From contig CAOLHI010000646.1 of NCBI GenBank assembly GCA_948474755.1, forward strand, positions 372,001 to 436,000: a stretch of DNA of 64,000 nt, read 5' to 3'. The position numbers were made by a program, and so were the translations under genes. This document shows positions 47,890 through 59,757 of the stretch, in pieces. A model generated the notes under the pieces. It did not search any database, was not told the DNA's origin, and saw only the letters and a list, made by a program, of their open reading frames with translations. The stretch is from Ctenosaura bakeri. Taxonomy: Eukaryota; Chordata; Lepidosauria; Squamata; Iguanidae. Positions within the stretch are counted from its first letter, which is position 1. Each line of letters opens with the position of its first letter.

Positions 47890-48820
47890 TTAAATCTAGG
47901 ACTGTGAAAATTGCTCAAATTGGAGATGAAGAAAAAGGAGAATTATCTGGATGAATATGCAAATCTCAGCCAATAATTTGGCATGCCATGATTCCACAAT
48001 GAATAGCCAGCTTTTCTTTACTACTGACTCCTAAGCAAAAGCTTAGATTCTGCCTCCTCTATGGCTATAGCAGTTGAGGAAGACAAAGAGTAGAGTGCAT
48101 ACATGAGTGAGCAGCTGTGTAGGACAGCAGTGACTATTATGAGCTATTTCTCCTCTGGCTGCCTCCTTGTCTTATACAAATGTATATTTCAAGTTGTGTA
48201 AATTTGCTATCTTATATTTCTCCTTTTTTCATACAAAGATATTATAAATTTTAAAAAACCCACAGGAAAGAAAATTAGCATATAGTTAGAATAATTGCAG
48301 TCTGGTGGTGTAATAGCAGTATCTCCTCTATTGTTTGCAGTACAGCTGTTGTCAGCACAAGCATAGGTTTTTGATTACATAAACATGGGTTTTGGAGAAA
48401 TAAAACAAAAACCCTGAAATCTATGACCTTTATTGCTACCCTATTCTGAAAGTACAGTACAAACACTGTGCTTGAGAAAAGAGACATAAAAAAAGGATAC
48501 TTGATGTGTTCCTGGAGTCTGAGGTTGGAGCTTCCTTACTGGACATTTATCCCTTGCCAATTTCTCAAAAGGTTGCTTTTACACAGAAATATCTCAAGAA
48601 CATAAATTGAAAAGCCCTCTTCTACGTTTCTCTTGCTTTAAAAACCACCACATTTCTTCAAGCTAATGCTGTAAAAGATTTGCCAACACCAAATTCTGGC
48701 CCATGCTACTTTGTGTAAAGATCAAGATGGATGTAACCAACCTGCCAATACAGCCTGCTAGCATTTTCTCTATTCCCCTCTCTGAGTTCTGGTAAATGTG
48801 GGAAAACCTTGTCAATTTCA
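47890..48820. other. Non-coding, nothing recognised
   Basis: No supported gene or repeat. Confidence 0.4.
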
Positions 48821-48824
48821 CCAG

Positions 48825-48965
48825 GATATCATGTGCTGTTGGCTATATTTCAGAAGAAGGAACTGGCTAAACCAACTTTGAGTATTCCTTGCCTAAGAAA
48901 ACCCTATGACATTCATGCAGTCACCATAAGCCAACAGGTGACTTGAAGGCACATACACACATTAT
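48825..48965 (+). repeat. CORE/MIR-type squamate SINE, 3' part
   Basis: Contains TTCCTTGCCTAAGAAAACCC, ATGCAGTCACCATAAGCCAA and CAGGTGACTTGAAGGCACAT in family order. The head is not recognisable. Confidence 0.7.
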
Positions 48966-50505
48966 CATTTGTGGATGCTCCTTAATGTGATGCCTCTCCC
49001 CAAGCTGTGTTTGGTCTCAGAATAATGGGAATTTCTCTCTCTCTGTATGTACATGTGTGAAGAAAATGCTATGTGAAAATGAGCAATCATGCTAGTTAGT
49101 GATCAAAGAGACATACTACACAGAAAAGTGAATATGTGGAAAGTCCAGTACCAAATGTGACTATCTAAAAAAATAAAATAAAAATAAATACAATTGTTTT
49201 GTCTGGATGTAAAATATACTTGTATATTTGAAGGCAATTGAAAATATAGAATGATTGGAATATGAGTGTACATTTAAAAATCTAGATATCAAACATTGAG
49301 ATATGCACACCTGTAATGGGATAGAACATCAAAAATGTTTCATGTGGAACGCATGAAGCACACGTGAAATCTGTCCAAACTATATAGCTATAGGTAATCT
49401 GGTTTAAAATAGATGCACATTATATTACATATTAATTTATATAATTATATATTATCTAAACTAATATTATTTATAAAGGCTGACCTAAAAATAGGTACAC
49501 ACAAATAAAAAGCAAGTTGACACTTGAAAATCACGGAAAGTGTGGTTCAAGTATGCATTTAGCACACTTGCAATGGAAAGCATACACACAAGTCGCAATA
49601 TGCCTACTATTGCTTTTTGTTCCTCTATGTGAATTGATTCTATTCTAATTAGGTCTACCAGTCAATTAAAATCTTTAGCTTGATAAGCTTTGCTGCTCCT
49701 AGCCAGCCAATGTATTGATTAAGTATTAAACATTAGAGCAACTTGGTATAGCTTATGCAATAGAATCTCCTGATCTTTTATGGTATGTTTGTTTTGTTTT
49801 AAACCCTCACTATAAAAAAGCAAACGTTAGGTTAATGTTTTCACCATGAGGTGAGTTTTAATTGTTAGCTTCGTGTGTCATTTCTTTCAGTTAAACAGTT
49901 CCTTTCTCTATACTGATATTTGAAATTTATCACAGCCTGGAAGGTATCTCATAGCTTTAAACATCTGTAAGGAATTAATTCTAATTTCCAAATGCACACA
50001 AGTAACTGTGTGTATCTTCCCATGCTCAGCACAGATCTGGAACCAGACCTAAAAAGCACAGGTTCATATTAGAAGCATAAAAGTCAATTTTTTTGTGTTG
50101 GATAGAAGATATTTTGGCTCCTTCCGCTATATTTCTAAACCAATTTCTGATGCAGGTACTCCAAATGAATGACCATATTCGCATAGGAATACAGAATAGG
50201 ATTCTTTTCCTTAGAGAACAAAGGCATGTACAGACATATACCTTTGATGTTCTTTATGTCTTCAGTATGAAGAATGAGAAACCATCAAGTCAGAGTTAAA
50301 TGTTCAATTTCTTTTGGCTAGGGCAAAACTCATGCTAAAGGATCAAGCCTACAGTTTGGGTCAAGATCCAAGTTTGTTTGTGGTACTGAACATCTTCTGT
50401 AAGTTCATTCTGGTATAACTATTTCTGTTCCTCCCAGACAGTGTAGTGTAATCATGGTCACCTGAACTCTAGTAAGACCTCATTTGGAGTAATCTAAGCT
50501 TTTAT
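48966..50505. other. AT-rich non-coding stretch
   Basis: No supported gene. 49140-49560 is strongly AT-rich with many short TATA/AATT words. I cannot assign it to a family. Confidence 0.4.
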
Positions 50506-50507
50506 GT

Positions 50508-50705
50508 GAGCGATAGTGTGGGGTAGTGATCTGAGCGCTAGGCTATAACCTTGTAGAGCAGGGTTTGATTCCCTGCTCAGCCATGAAAACCCAGTAGGTG
50601 GTCTTAGGAACATCACATACTCTCAGTCCCCCCAAATCCTGTGATAGGTTATCCTTACAGTTGCTATAAGTTAGAAACAACTCGAAGACACACAAAAACA
50701 GCAGC
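50508..50705 (+). repeat. CORE/MIR-type squamate SINE
   Basis: A nearly complete copy. The head is GTGTGGGGTAGTGATCTGAG and CGCTAGGCTATAACC, and the B-box region is CAGGGTTTGATTCCCTGC. The body has CATGAAAACCCAGTAGGTGG. The tail reads GCTATAAGTTAGAAACAACT and CGAAGACACACAAAAACAGC. Confidence 0.85.
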
Positions 50706-51079
50706 ATGTTACACATGGGTATGCCTTTAAAAATTACCTCTAAGCTTAAGTTTAGTTAAGATTCCTGTACCATATAGCCACCTATATGATATAGGACATA
50801 TGATCGAAAAGAATGCCTGCTCCTATAGAAACCAAATGCATTATCATATCAAAGTTTTCTATATCAATTGTGTAATATCAGAGGCAAGGGAAGTGGGTAG
50901 CCAAAGAATATGTGCCTTTGATTATTAACATTCATCTGTAAAACTGTGTACTCAAAACGGCTTGCCTGGCATCTTTGCTATTTTTGAGATGCCAGGAAAT
51001 ACATCTTTTCATTCTTCTAAACCTTTTAAAGGTTTCCAGTATTTTAAATACTTTCTGAGTGTGAATTTTTTTATCTGTG

Positions 51080-51410
51080 GTTTTGTTTAACATTTTGTCT
51101 GTGCATGTGTTTGCGTGAAAGGAGGAACTGGGCAAGCCTGGTAGATGCCAGCCAATCACAGCTCAGAGAGGGCTGTGAGAGGGGGCTATTGGGGGGGGGG
51201 AAGGATACAAAACTGACACTTGTCCCTGACCAAAGGCAGATAGGAGAAAAGATGGTCTAAAGATAGGGAAAAGCTGAACTAGCGATAAGACTTCCAGTCA
51301 AGGAAAAAGAACTGACAAGTGCTTTGGGGAACTGTGAATGATTAAACAGTTCAGGGTTAATGGCTCTTAATAAATTTATATTTATTTTTTCTTTCTTACA
51401 ACTGTTTCTA
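51080..51410 (+). mobile_element. Possible LTR with CCAAT and TATA-like motifs
   Basis: CCAGCCAATCACAGCTCAGA is followed 60-70 bp later by GGATACAAAACTGACACTTG, then a poly-A-like CTTAATAAATTTATATTTAT. This promoter-to-poly-A spacing fits an LTR U3/R/U5, but I could not locate matching ends or a target duplication. It could equally be unrelated. Confidence 0.3.
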
Positions 51411-51419
51411 GTTGTTCCT

Positions 51420-53480
51420 ATTAAGTTTGATAGAGGATCTGGTCACACTTACCATAGTGAACCCACAGAGCAACACATCTACTGGTCCACATAAGGCTCA
51501 CCTTGAGGCCCAAGTTCCCAAACCTCGGGGAGGGCTTAAAAGGGAAAAAAGGGACAGGGCAAGTGACAAGGGTTGGAACTGTAGGGTGCTGGAAAGAATA
51601 AGAGGCTTAAAAAATTAATTGTTGGACAAAGCAAAGCTGGTGTATTTTCCTATCCCAAATAAGAAGTAGTAAGCATGGCACACTAGAGTGGGGACATCTG
51701 AGGTAGTTTATTTTCACATGCTTGCATTTGTTTGTTAAATTTATATCCCACTTTCTCCTAAATGGGTGTCTGATTCCACACAGCTCAAGCAAATGAGATG
51801 AGTCATATGATATAGTAACAAGGTGACAACCTATGAAGTTACTACTGGATGCATTCTGTGCTAAATTCCTTCTGGGGTAAAACTGTGATAAAGCAACAGG
51901 ATGTAAACCTGAACAAAACATCCCATTCCATTTCGGCAAAGTAGATTATGTGAAGATTCACACTACCTACTTTCTTCAGTTGTATTAGTCCTGATGCTTA
52001 ATCTATTTGCAATAGGAGAAGCAATAATATTAGTGTGACAAATGTGATCATTTTACAATGCAGCATCATGACTAACTCTTTGTGAATAGGGCACATTTCT
52101 TCATAAACTAAGTCTCCTAATTAGTGAAGCAAGCTTATGAAAAACATTGATTTTATACCATTTAGACTCCTCTAGAGTGCCCATTAAAATTCAACTAGAA
52201 GCACTAATGTAAAAAGCCCAGCATATCCTCAGCTAAAATATTGTTATAGCCTAAATATATGTCTATATACTTTCCTTGAAATCCAAATAGCATGCCTATT
52301 ACGCATCCCAAATTACTGGTTACTCTGCAGCATCTTGAGTTGGACTTGTACAGAGTGACTCTAACTATCGTGTTTGTTCTAACATTAATCTTGTTGGTCA
52401 TTATATCATTTACTCTTCATTATACAAAGAGATAAATTGCAGAAATGCTTAATATAGTTAGTTCAGCTTGGCTGGCTTCTTTAGTGACACTAATTCTATA
52501 TGGAGCAGTTGGGAAAATCAATGTATAAAGCACCATTTCTATTAAATTATACTTGTATGATTGAATCACCACTACATAGAGTTTTCTCAAGTTAATTGAT
52601 CAGCTCCATTGTAACAAATTAATGTGATACAGAAAACTTGCATTAGAATAAAAAAAATGCAAGGTTTTTGTTTTTTTAAAGGAGACAGCAAAATCAGGTC
52701 AGATGGGAACAAACAACCAAAATCCATTATTATGTTCAAAAGGTCAAAACCAGATGGAATTAAGCCTTAATGCCTTTTATTTAATAACACATTGTGAGTT
52801 CCAAACAAGAATTAAATTTAGAAGGTTGTTTTTGCTTTAAAACCCTTCTTCCTTTCTATGAATTGATTTTCAGTCTTTGGCTCTGCTTCACTGGAATATG
52901 TAAGCAAATGAATAATGTTATCTCTGATCAGTAAACCTTGTTCAGTGTGATTTTAAACATTCCTCTGCTTACCAATCTAGATAAATACAGACTTCAACTT
53001 CAGTAGCTTTCCTGGAAACTTACAGTGTTAAGACATCTTAAGTAAATGACTTTAATTTTAAATCTTACATTTATAACAAAATATTTCATTTCTTTGTTTG
53101 TTTTGGAGTTAGGTACAAAACTATTTTTTCTCTCAAAAACTATCATTTTCTCTAAAGGGCATTTTCATATGGAGTCTCGCTATCACTTAATGGTTTCTGT
53201 TTAAGCAACTGAATAGTACCTTGAGGGAACATCATCCATTTTTAAAAAAAAATTTAAAGGGAGCACAATTGCTAAGTTATTCTGTTAGATGAAACTAATA
53301 GAATTTACAAGCTCCCTGGCAGCATAATGGCATTTGACAGTTTCCTATGTTGTCATACCAAAGGTAAGTCTGGCAAATGAAGGAGATAATTTGTCTCTCT
53401 AGACAAGTGTTCTTCAAGACCCATTGTGAAATATTTGGACATTCTTAGTATCCTGTGGTTGTCATAAGGAGCATAGGAGA
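51420..53480. other. Non-coding, nothing recognised
   Basis: No supported gene or named repeat. Confidence 0.4.
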
Positions 53481-53489
53481 CCATGATCT

Positions 53490-54010
53490 GTGGGAAGAAC
53501 CACGGTTTATAAAAAGTACATGTTTTACGTACAGAAGATACTGAGTACAATTCTTAGCATTTTTATTTACAAGAATTGGGTAGAAGGTTGTTGGAAAACC
53601 AGAAATCTAAGATCTCTGGCAGAAGCCCTGTTATGTATCCCAACTCACTGTGAGGCTAGAGTAGTATATACACTTGACAGGGACTTCTGTAGTATCACTT
53701 TGACTGTGGAGGTTCTTCCTGAGAAAGATCAGATAATTTCATCTCTTCTAAGTTTCCAGAAGGCAATGAATACTATGCTATTTCATAGGCCTTTGCTTCT
53801 TAAAATAGTGGTATTTGTTCTGGCTATTCTTAATGGTTTTGTTTTAGAACTATTTTTAAGGAGGAATTTTGGAATGCTTTAATTTTTTTTTACATATATA
53901 GTTAATGTTTTAAGTTTAGTTATTAATTGTGGTACCACCTCGGAGTGGGGAGAGGGAAGGGGGCTGGTGAGTCCAGATGCAATAAACAAAATCCTTAAAA
54001 AAAACCCTGA
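53490..54010 (+). other. Possible retroposed 3' end with AATAAA and A-run
   Basis: An open frame of 130 residues (53490-53882) without recognisable domains is followed by GATGCAATAAACAAAATCCT and then eight or more A bases at 53996-54004. A poly-A signal followed by an A-run suggests the 3' end of a retroposed transcript or LINE. The sequence matches no family that I know, so the identity is open. Confidence 0.3.
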
Positions 54011-54439
54011 CAAATAAATCTATGTGAGACTCTGTAACCAGTGCCAGCATAACTAGAGAAGAGATGAACAAATAGCTTGATCAGGCCTACTGAAGTTTCT
54101 TATAATGCTACTGAAATACAGGGGCTTTATTTCCAAATAATATATTTAAGATTGCTGTTTCTATGCCATCTTAGCTCATGTTGAAGTGCAAACTATTCTT
54201 CTAGGACAAAATGAAGTGGAACATAAAGACAAATATTGATCAAATTCACTTACCACTCCTGTTCTCACTCAATCTTTGAATTCAGAAGTCTCATTTTTTA
54301 AAGAATATATCTCTTCATTCTATCTCATTTATGAAGAAATATGCAAATTTTGGCAAGTTCGTATATATAAAAAAGCAAACTAAATGAAACCAGCCCATAC
54401 TGGAACAACTCAATAAAGCACACTTCCTGGCTTACCTGG

Positions 54440-54800
54440 AAATGAGTTTGCCATCTAGGTGAGGGGGCTGCTGGAGCTGCTGGCACTAGGTCAATCATGG
54501 TGCTGTGTAGCTTCTTCTTTCTAGAAGTTCATGTGCCCTTGTGTAGGCTCTGGAAAGTGGTGGGAACTGCCAGCCAATAGATTCAAAGCTATTGGCTGGT
54601 AGGCAAGATCTGAGTGAAGCTTTGGAATTATTCACTTAGGTCAAGCCTTGGGTTATATACGCCAGTGCCCCAGCACTTCAGTCTCAGTCTGTACTTGATG
54701 GTCATGGGACCAACACTGAGGGACTAGTAGAGGTTAAGTCAGCAGCAGTAAGGATGTGAAATAAAGTCACAGAGGGAGTGAAAGAGGAAGTAAGAGAAGG
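54440..54800 (+). promoter_or_regulatory. CCAAT-palindrome and TATA promoter-like block
   Basis: CCAGCCAATAG (54570-54580) and CTATTGGCTGG (54589-54599) form a perfect 11-bp inverted repeat holding two opposed CCAAT boxes. A TTATATAC box lies about 54 bp downstream (54653-54660), followed by a CAGCACTTCAGTCTCAGTC stretch where transcription could start. This arrangement is typical of an LTR or retroelement promoter. The element it belongs to is not certain, but it stands at the head of a retroelement-rich block extending to 59.5 kb. Confidence 0.45.
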
Positions 54801-55258
54801 CAGTGGGTGGGTAGTAGCAGTAGAGAAGCAACTGGGGAAGGCAGAAACAAACAGGAGGCAGTTGCATGGAAGATGAACAGCAGGGAAGCAGGAAACAGAG
54901 CAGCTTTTGCCTAGAAGCTATGGGCATCATTTTGTGTTCCTTTTCCTCAAAAATGAAATCAAAAACAAAAAAAAGTCCTTTTAAGGGATTCTCCCCTTAG
55001 ATATTTAAAGGATTTTCTGGACGAATAGCCTTTGTAAGGGCTGTGGCTTGGCAGCTGGAAAAATGAAGATAGGGAGGGATAGAAAATGGGAGGCATTAGA
55101 AGAAGCGGATTAGTACCTTCCTCAGGAATACCATCTGATGAGTCAATACACTAGCTCGCAGGATCTATCAGGTAAAAAGGTTGTGTGGGGTGGACATTTG
55201 TGTCTTCTGTCATTTTGGATCTAGCCTTATGGTCCAGTGAGCTGTGTGTGAGAACTCA

Positions 55259-55890
55259 TGTCGTGTCCCAGTTCCAGGACTCAGCTGCAAACACAGATAG
55301 GACTCTCTCCAACAGCTACAACACAGAGACACAAACAGGACAATACTTGCTGCAGTCAGCATAGATGAAAAAGTGAGAGCCCACAAGATTCAGAGTGTTT
55401 ATATAGAGAAGACATATTAATTAGGCAAACATCTGGGGGAGACTGTCAGCCTATAAATATAGGGGAGGGGATTGGGAGAAATCTGTGGCAAACAATTGGT
55501 ATCACTAGTGGAAGCAACACATCCTTCATTTGGGTCTCTGACCTGTGTTCCTGGAAACCTTCGCACTTGCCTTATGTGCTGACTTTGCTACTGCATACTC
55601 CTTTGGACTGTCACTCTGAATTTATAACTGACTCAGACTGCTAAAACAACAAATGGTAACTGACTTACAAACTGTTGTAAACTTTGTCTGTGGCAGCAGA
55701 TAAAGATCCTAATTGGAGAGCTGTGAACCTTGGCTGGCTATCGGCTTAGGACACCTCAACCACTGTAACAGGATTGACTGAATGTGTTTGTGGGGGATTA
55801 AGAGTGAATATACTTAATACCTGTGTAGATATTAAGGGTGGTAACTTTGTTGACTCCATCTCAGTTGTTCTCGGATGTGCTATAGTTACA
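55259..55890 (-). mobile_element. LTR-like block, ends uncertain
   Basis: Reversed, CTCTATATAAACACTCTG is a good TATA box near 55400. It is followed by an R/U5-like stretch that ends GGAACTGGGACACGACA at 55259, a plausible CA terminus. The start of this LTR further right could not be fixed, and I found no target duplication for the flank ACTCA. Confidence 0.4.
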
Positions 55891-55980
55891 GATCTCTTGA
55901 AGAAATGACTTCCCATTCATATTAGTTGGCAAGCTTGATGATCTTGCCTGCATTTTGGGGTGCTATTCTTACAGATTACA

Positions 55981-56517
55981 TGTCAGGAGCAACATGCTAC
56001 CTGTCCTATCTCAGTCAGGGTGGCACAGATGATAAACAAACAAATTAAACAGCTCACAGGTGGACACTTACATTTATTCAGTAGGCACAAGGTCATAAAT
56101 AGAGTTCAACAAAATTCCAAGGCAAATGAGTCCAAAGTCAGTCAGTAAAATCCAAAGTCAGACATGGAGTTCAGAAGTATATCCAGCAGTCTGAAAGGTC
56201 TGAAATCTCTGACAACTCCTCAATGGGAAGGGCAGCCCTTGTATAGGTTAGCAGCTTAACACAGCTGTTGCCTGAGCAATTGCTGTTGGCTATAAATCCT
56301 CTGAGATTGGTCTAGGCTTTCTTTTTGCTGTCTGAGCTTGGCAAAACTGCATACAGGTAAGTTATTATCTGTTTCTGAAGGGCCAAGACTCACTGCTGGA
56401 GCTGGTTCTGCATCTTGAACTATTTGTGGCACTATAATCTCCTCCGGTACAGCAGGTCCTGGCATGTCCCCTGTTTTTGAGTCAGAGTCCACATTCTGGA
56501 AGCAGGGCAAGATACCA
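55981..56517 (-). mobile_element. Gypsy-like LTR
   Basis: In minus orientation it starts TGGTATCTTGCCCTGC and ends TGTTGCTCCTGACA (537 bp). The start resembles the LTR at 36781-37289 after a one-base change of the usual TGTTAT. The first part is coding-like. An acidic DSDSKTGD stretch is followed by proline- and glutamate-rich sequence, then KLRQQKESLDQSQRIYS and a stop at 56256. A reversed CCTATACAAGGG serves as TATA (near 56240), and CTGAATAAATG as poly-A signal (near 56076). No target duplication was found: the flanks are TTACA and CCCAA. Confidence 0.6.
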
Positions 56518-57539
56518 CCCAAGGCCAAGAAGGAGCAGCAGCTGGAGCAGCAACAATTGCTCCCCAGGATCAGAGGGCAGTCTGGCCAGGCACAGCAATC
56601 TTGGACAGAGCTGGCCTCTGCTGGGGGCAGGAAAAGATCCCAAGGTAGCAGTCTGCTAGAAGAAGGTGCAGTTCGGTAGAAGACAGCACATCTGTGATAG
56701 AGGGTCTCTTGCAAATTTTGGAAAAGCTAGTTAAGAAAGTTGAGATACTGGGGTCAGGCTGCTGGATCCAAGTTTCAGCCTGAGTATAGCTGTAAAAGGC
56801 TATTAGCAATGAGAAAGGATGTGAGGCACCACACGGTATACTTCTCCCAGCATCAGTGAGGATTACTATTCTAGCAGTGGAGATGTGCCCAGGAGGAAGC
56901 AGTGAGGAAAAAAAAAGATTAGAAGTCTAGGGAATATCTAGCTCACAGGAGGACTTAGACAGTGCTGGAAGTTCAGATGACTACTCCAAAGAAGAGGAAA
57001 AGGGTAATTACTGCAGGTCAGCTGTGCATATTCCAGGTTTGCCACAGTGGTCCATGAAGATGAGACAGCTGAGGGACCATGGGCAGCTTGGGAAGAGAGA
57101 CTGGAGGTGGAGAGAGAGAGCTAAGTTCCTCACCTTTTAGGGTTGTGAGGATCCCCCTGGCATTCACTTGCCTAAGAAAATTGATGTGCAAATATTGAAT
57201 GGGTACTATGTTGCTTTCTTCTCATTACTGAAGCCTGATTGTGAGGAGGGGCAGAAATGTAAGGGGACAAGAAGAACAGGAGTAATGAAAAAGGGGACAG
57301 GAGAATGTTCTTTTAATAATTGTCTGGCAGGTTATACTATCTTTATGGGAGATGGCAACTATCTAACCATCTAAGGTATGTGCTTCAGCTACATACCCTG
57401 GCAAAAGATTCAACTGCTATTGAATATGATATGGCTTTTCAGAGAAGGATATCACAGAAACAAGAGGATCCTTGGGATCTGATTAATGATAAACCATAGT
57501 TAGTTTTAGTGGGTGTGATAATGGGGCTTCCCATTATCT

Positions 57540-58070
57540 AGACTTGGCTGAAGGGGGATACTTCCCTCTTCAGGTAAACCAAGGGTTAATGAGATCTTGG
57601 GGTTAGGTTACATTTTAATTGTGGGTCAGCCTCACAGGTCACGGGGGGAGAATTGCCCAATCAAAGGAAAAGAGGTGAGCATCTTTGAGATGCTTCGAAG
57701 GAGAAGTTATAAAAATCCTTGAGAGGCCATGTGGCAGAGAGACAACAAAGGATCCTCCTGGAGATGGGATCTGTGCCAGTAGTAGGCTGCAGGCTTAAGC
57801 CTCACCTCCTAGTCTTATTCCTCTCTTAGACCATCTAAGCCTGTGAACCCAAATGTGAGTAACTAGAATAAGGTAAGTTAGTCACGTTAGGGCTTTTTAT
57901 TATTTTGGAGATTGGCTGATCTTAAAGAATGTATCTGTTTTTATAACTACTTGTAACCTAAGCGTACCTGGGAGGGAGGAGTCTCTCATGTGTAGTATTG
58001 TCTGGTTTACTTGCATGCCTTGAAATAAATGCTTTTCTGTAAAACCTCTGTTTCCTCTCCATTCCCACAC
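57540..58070 (+). mobile_element. LTR-like block, ends uncertain
   Basis: GAAGTTATAAAAATCCTTGA (TATA near 57704) is followed by CAGAGAGACAACAAAGG and splice-donor-like words. A TTGAAATAAATGCTTTTCTG poly-A region comes about 310 bp later (near 58021-58035), ending in CATTCCCACA. Spacing and composition fit an LTR, but no flanking duplication could be matched. Confidence 0.35.
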
Positions 58071-58178
58071 CATTCTTCAGCACATGCTAGATAGAACTTC
58101 TCTCACTCAGAAGGAGGAAGGAAGGGAAAGGTCCTTAAGCCTAGAGATTGTCAATCCACTGAGCAGAGTCCCACTGTA

Positions 58179-58234
58179 CTGCTCAGATATTCAGAATTCA
58201 GTGGGTACTGCTCAGATATTCAGAATTCAGTGGG
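58179..58234. repeat. Tandem duplication, unit 28-29 bp, two copies
   Basis: CTGCTCAGATATTCAGAATT continuing CAGTGGGT occurs twice in direct succession with no visible difference between the copies, implying a recent slip or duplication. Confidence 0.85.
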
Positions 58235-58499
58235 TGGTGGCAGCAAGAGAGAATTAGTGAACGCTGGGGAATTTCCTGCGCCTTCTCAAGGGTAGAAGTC
58301 AGGCTTGGTGGGGGGGCTGGAAGTAAACTCAGTATGACAGTGGGCCAGTCAGATAGATCAGGCAGTGTGGAGTTTGGGGTTTACTTCCAAGGCCACTGGT
58401 GCATTGGCCAGCCACTGAGCACCTAATACTGAACTATTTCATCTTCCTCAAGGAGCACATTCCTCATCAACTGTAGCTGTGTACTTTGCAGCTATAACT

Positions 58500-59490
58500 T
58501 TCTTTAGTAAGACAAGGGGATTCCAGGAACCATGCACCACATTTTTTTCAGCATGTAAAGCTGTGGAAAGATTTAGACATCTATGTCTCAAACAATGGTT
58601 AAGGTCAGTATTTGGCCTTGGAATATCATGTGCAAATCACCTGGATTGCAACAAGGGAGGACAGTGGACTCACTGTGGCTGACAGTTTAGGAAAATACTT
58701 GGTGAGTGGGGCTGCCACATTATCCAGCTTGGTGAGAATGATATTGGGTCATGCACAAGAATTTGTTGGATGGAGCCAGGCAAGATCTGATGCTGTTTGG
58801 GGTGCTCATTCCTCACACAGTGCTGATTTGGGTGGACATGCTAGAGCATTCTTGCTGAAGGGGGACAAGTCAACTGGAAAAATTGGACATTGTTCAGTGC
58901 AAGGTATCAAAGTCCATATGTGATCTTGTCCTGTCTATGGGAGGGAAGGTGCACAAAGATTCATCACTACCACATCTCATTAAAATGGGAGGCATTGTAT
59001 TGCATGATGGGGTGCATCTGTCCAATTGGGGACAGGACACATGGTTAGATGTAATGCGGTATCAATTATGTTGTTGGTTGCAGTTGCTATCAGGTTAGTG
59101 GAAGAAACAGGGCTCCCTGTCCATCTTCTGTGGCAGTTTGCATGGGATCTGGATTCAGGAAGCAGACATTTGAGAAACTGTCAGGCCCAGAAAAACACTG
59201 GAAAGATCCCCTTGTAGGACTTTGGTTGGGGGAGCAGGAGTCACACTGAGGTCAGGGGTGGTTGGTTCACCAAACCCCCAAATGACAGGGGAACCACACA
59301 GTGGTGTCCACCCTTGTAGAACCCATTGCTGCAACACTTGATCTTACCCAGCAGGAAGGCCAGGCTTTAGCTTATCAACCAATAGGTTGCTCATAGTCCA
59401 ACAAGTGTGTTGGTTGATATCTGAATCCAGTCTCGTGACAATCCCAATCTTATATGCATTTGTAATCAATAAAAGTTGTGGCCTTGTTTC
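58500..59490 (+). pseudogene. Decayed retroelement ORF with SGNH-hydrolase-like domain
   Basis: Across frame changes the translation shows an SGNH-like order. A first block ILGHAQEFVGWSQAR corresponds to the GHS-type nucleophile block, with serine replaced by alanine. About 75 residues later, DGVHLSNWGQDTWL is the D-x-x-H block with both aspartate and histidine kept. Such a domain is carried by some vertebrate tyrosine-recombinase retroelements (DIRS/Ngaro type) and by some LINE ORF1s. An upstream CKAVERFRHLC stretch and a 3' tail with CAATAAAAGTTGTGGCC (near 59467) support a retroelement. The frameshifts, stops and lost nucleophile make it inactive. Exact class is uncertain. Confidence 0.5.
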
Positions 59491-59571
59491 TCCATCCATA
59501 AATAGTTATTCCTTCCCAGCATTAAGGGGATCTATCATATAGCTATTAAAGATAATGTGATTCTTTGAAAA

Positions 59572-59757
59572 AAGTGTAATGGTTTGAGCACTGGAGTATA
59601 ACCCTGGAAACCAGGGTTCAACTCCCCACTCAGCCACAGAAACCAACTGAATGACCTTGGCTGCATCACATACGCTCAGCTGCAGAAAACCCCATGATTG
59701 GTTCACCTTAGGGTCACCAGAAATCAGAAATTACTTTAAAACACACGACAACAACAA
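59572..59757 (+). repeat. CORE/MIR-type squamate SINE
   Basis: The head reads GGTTTGAGCACTGGAGTATA, and the B-box region is CCAGGGTTCAACTCCCCACT. The body has CAGCCACAGAAACCAACTGA, and the tail has GGGTCACCAGAAATCAGAAA then a CACGACAACAACAAAT end. Close to full length. Confidence 0.87.

Noticed and set aside
50520..50590. tRNA gene
   Set aside because: The B-box-like GGTTTGATTCCC is part of a dispersed SINE with many copies in the window.
56256..56714. 152-residue open frame on the minus strand as a host gene
   Set aside because: Its second half is the coding-like start of a Gypsy-like LTR. The first half lies in flanking sequence with no recognisable domain.
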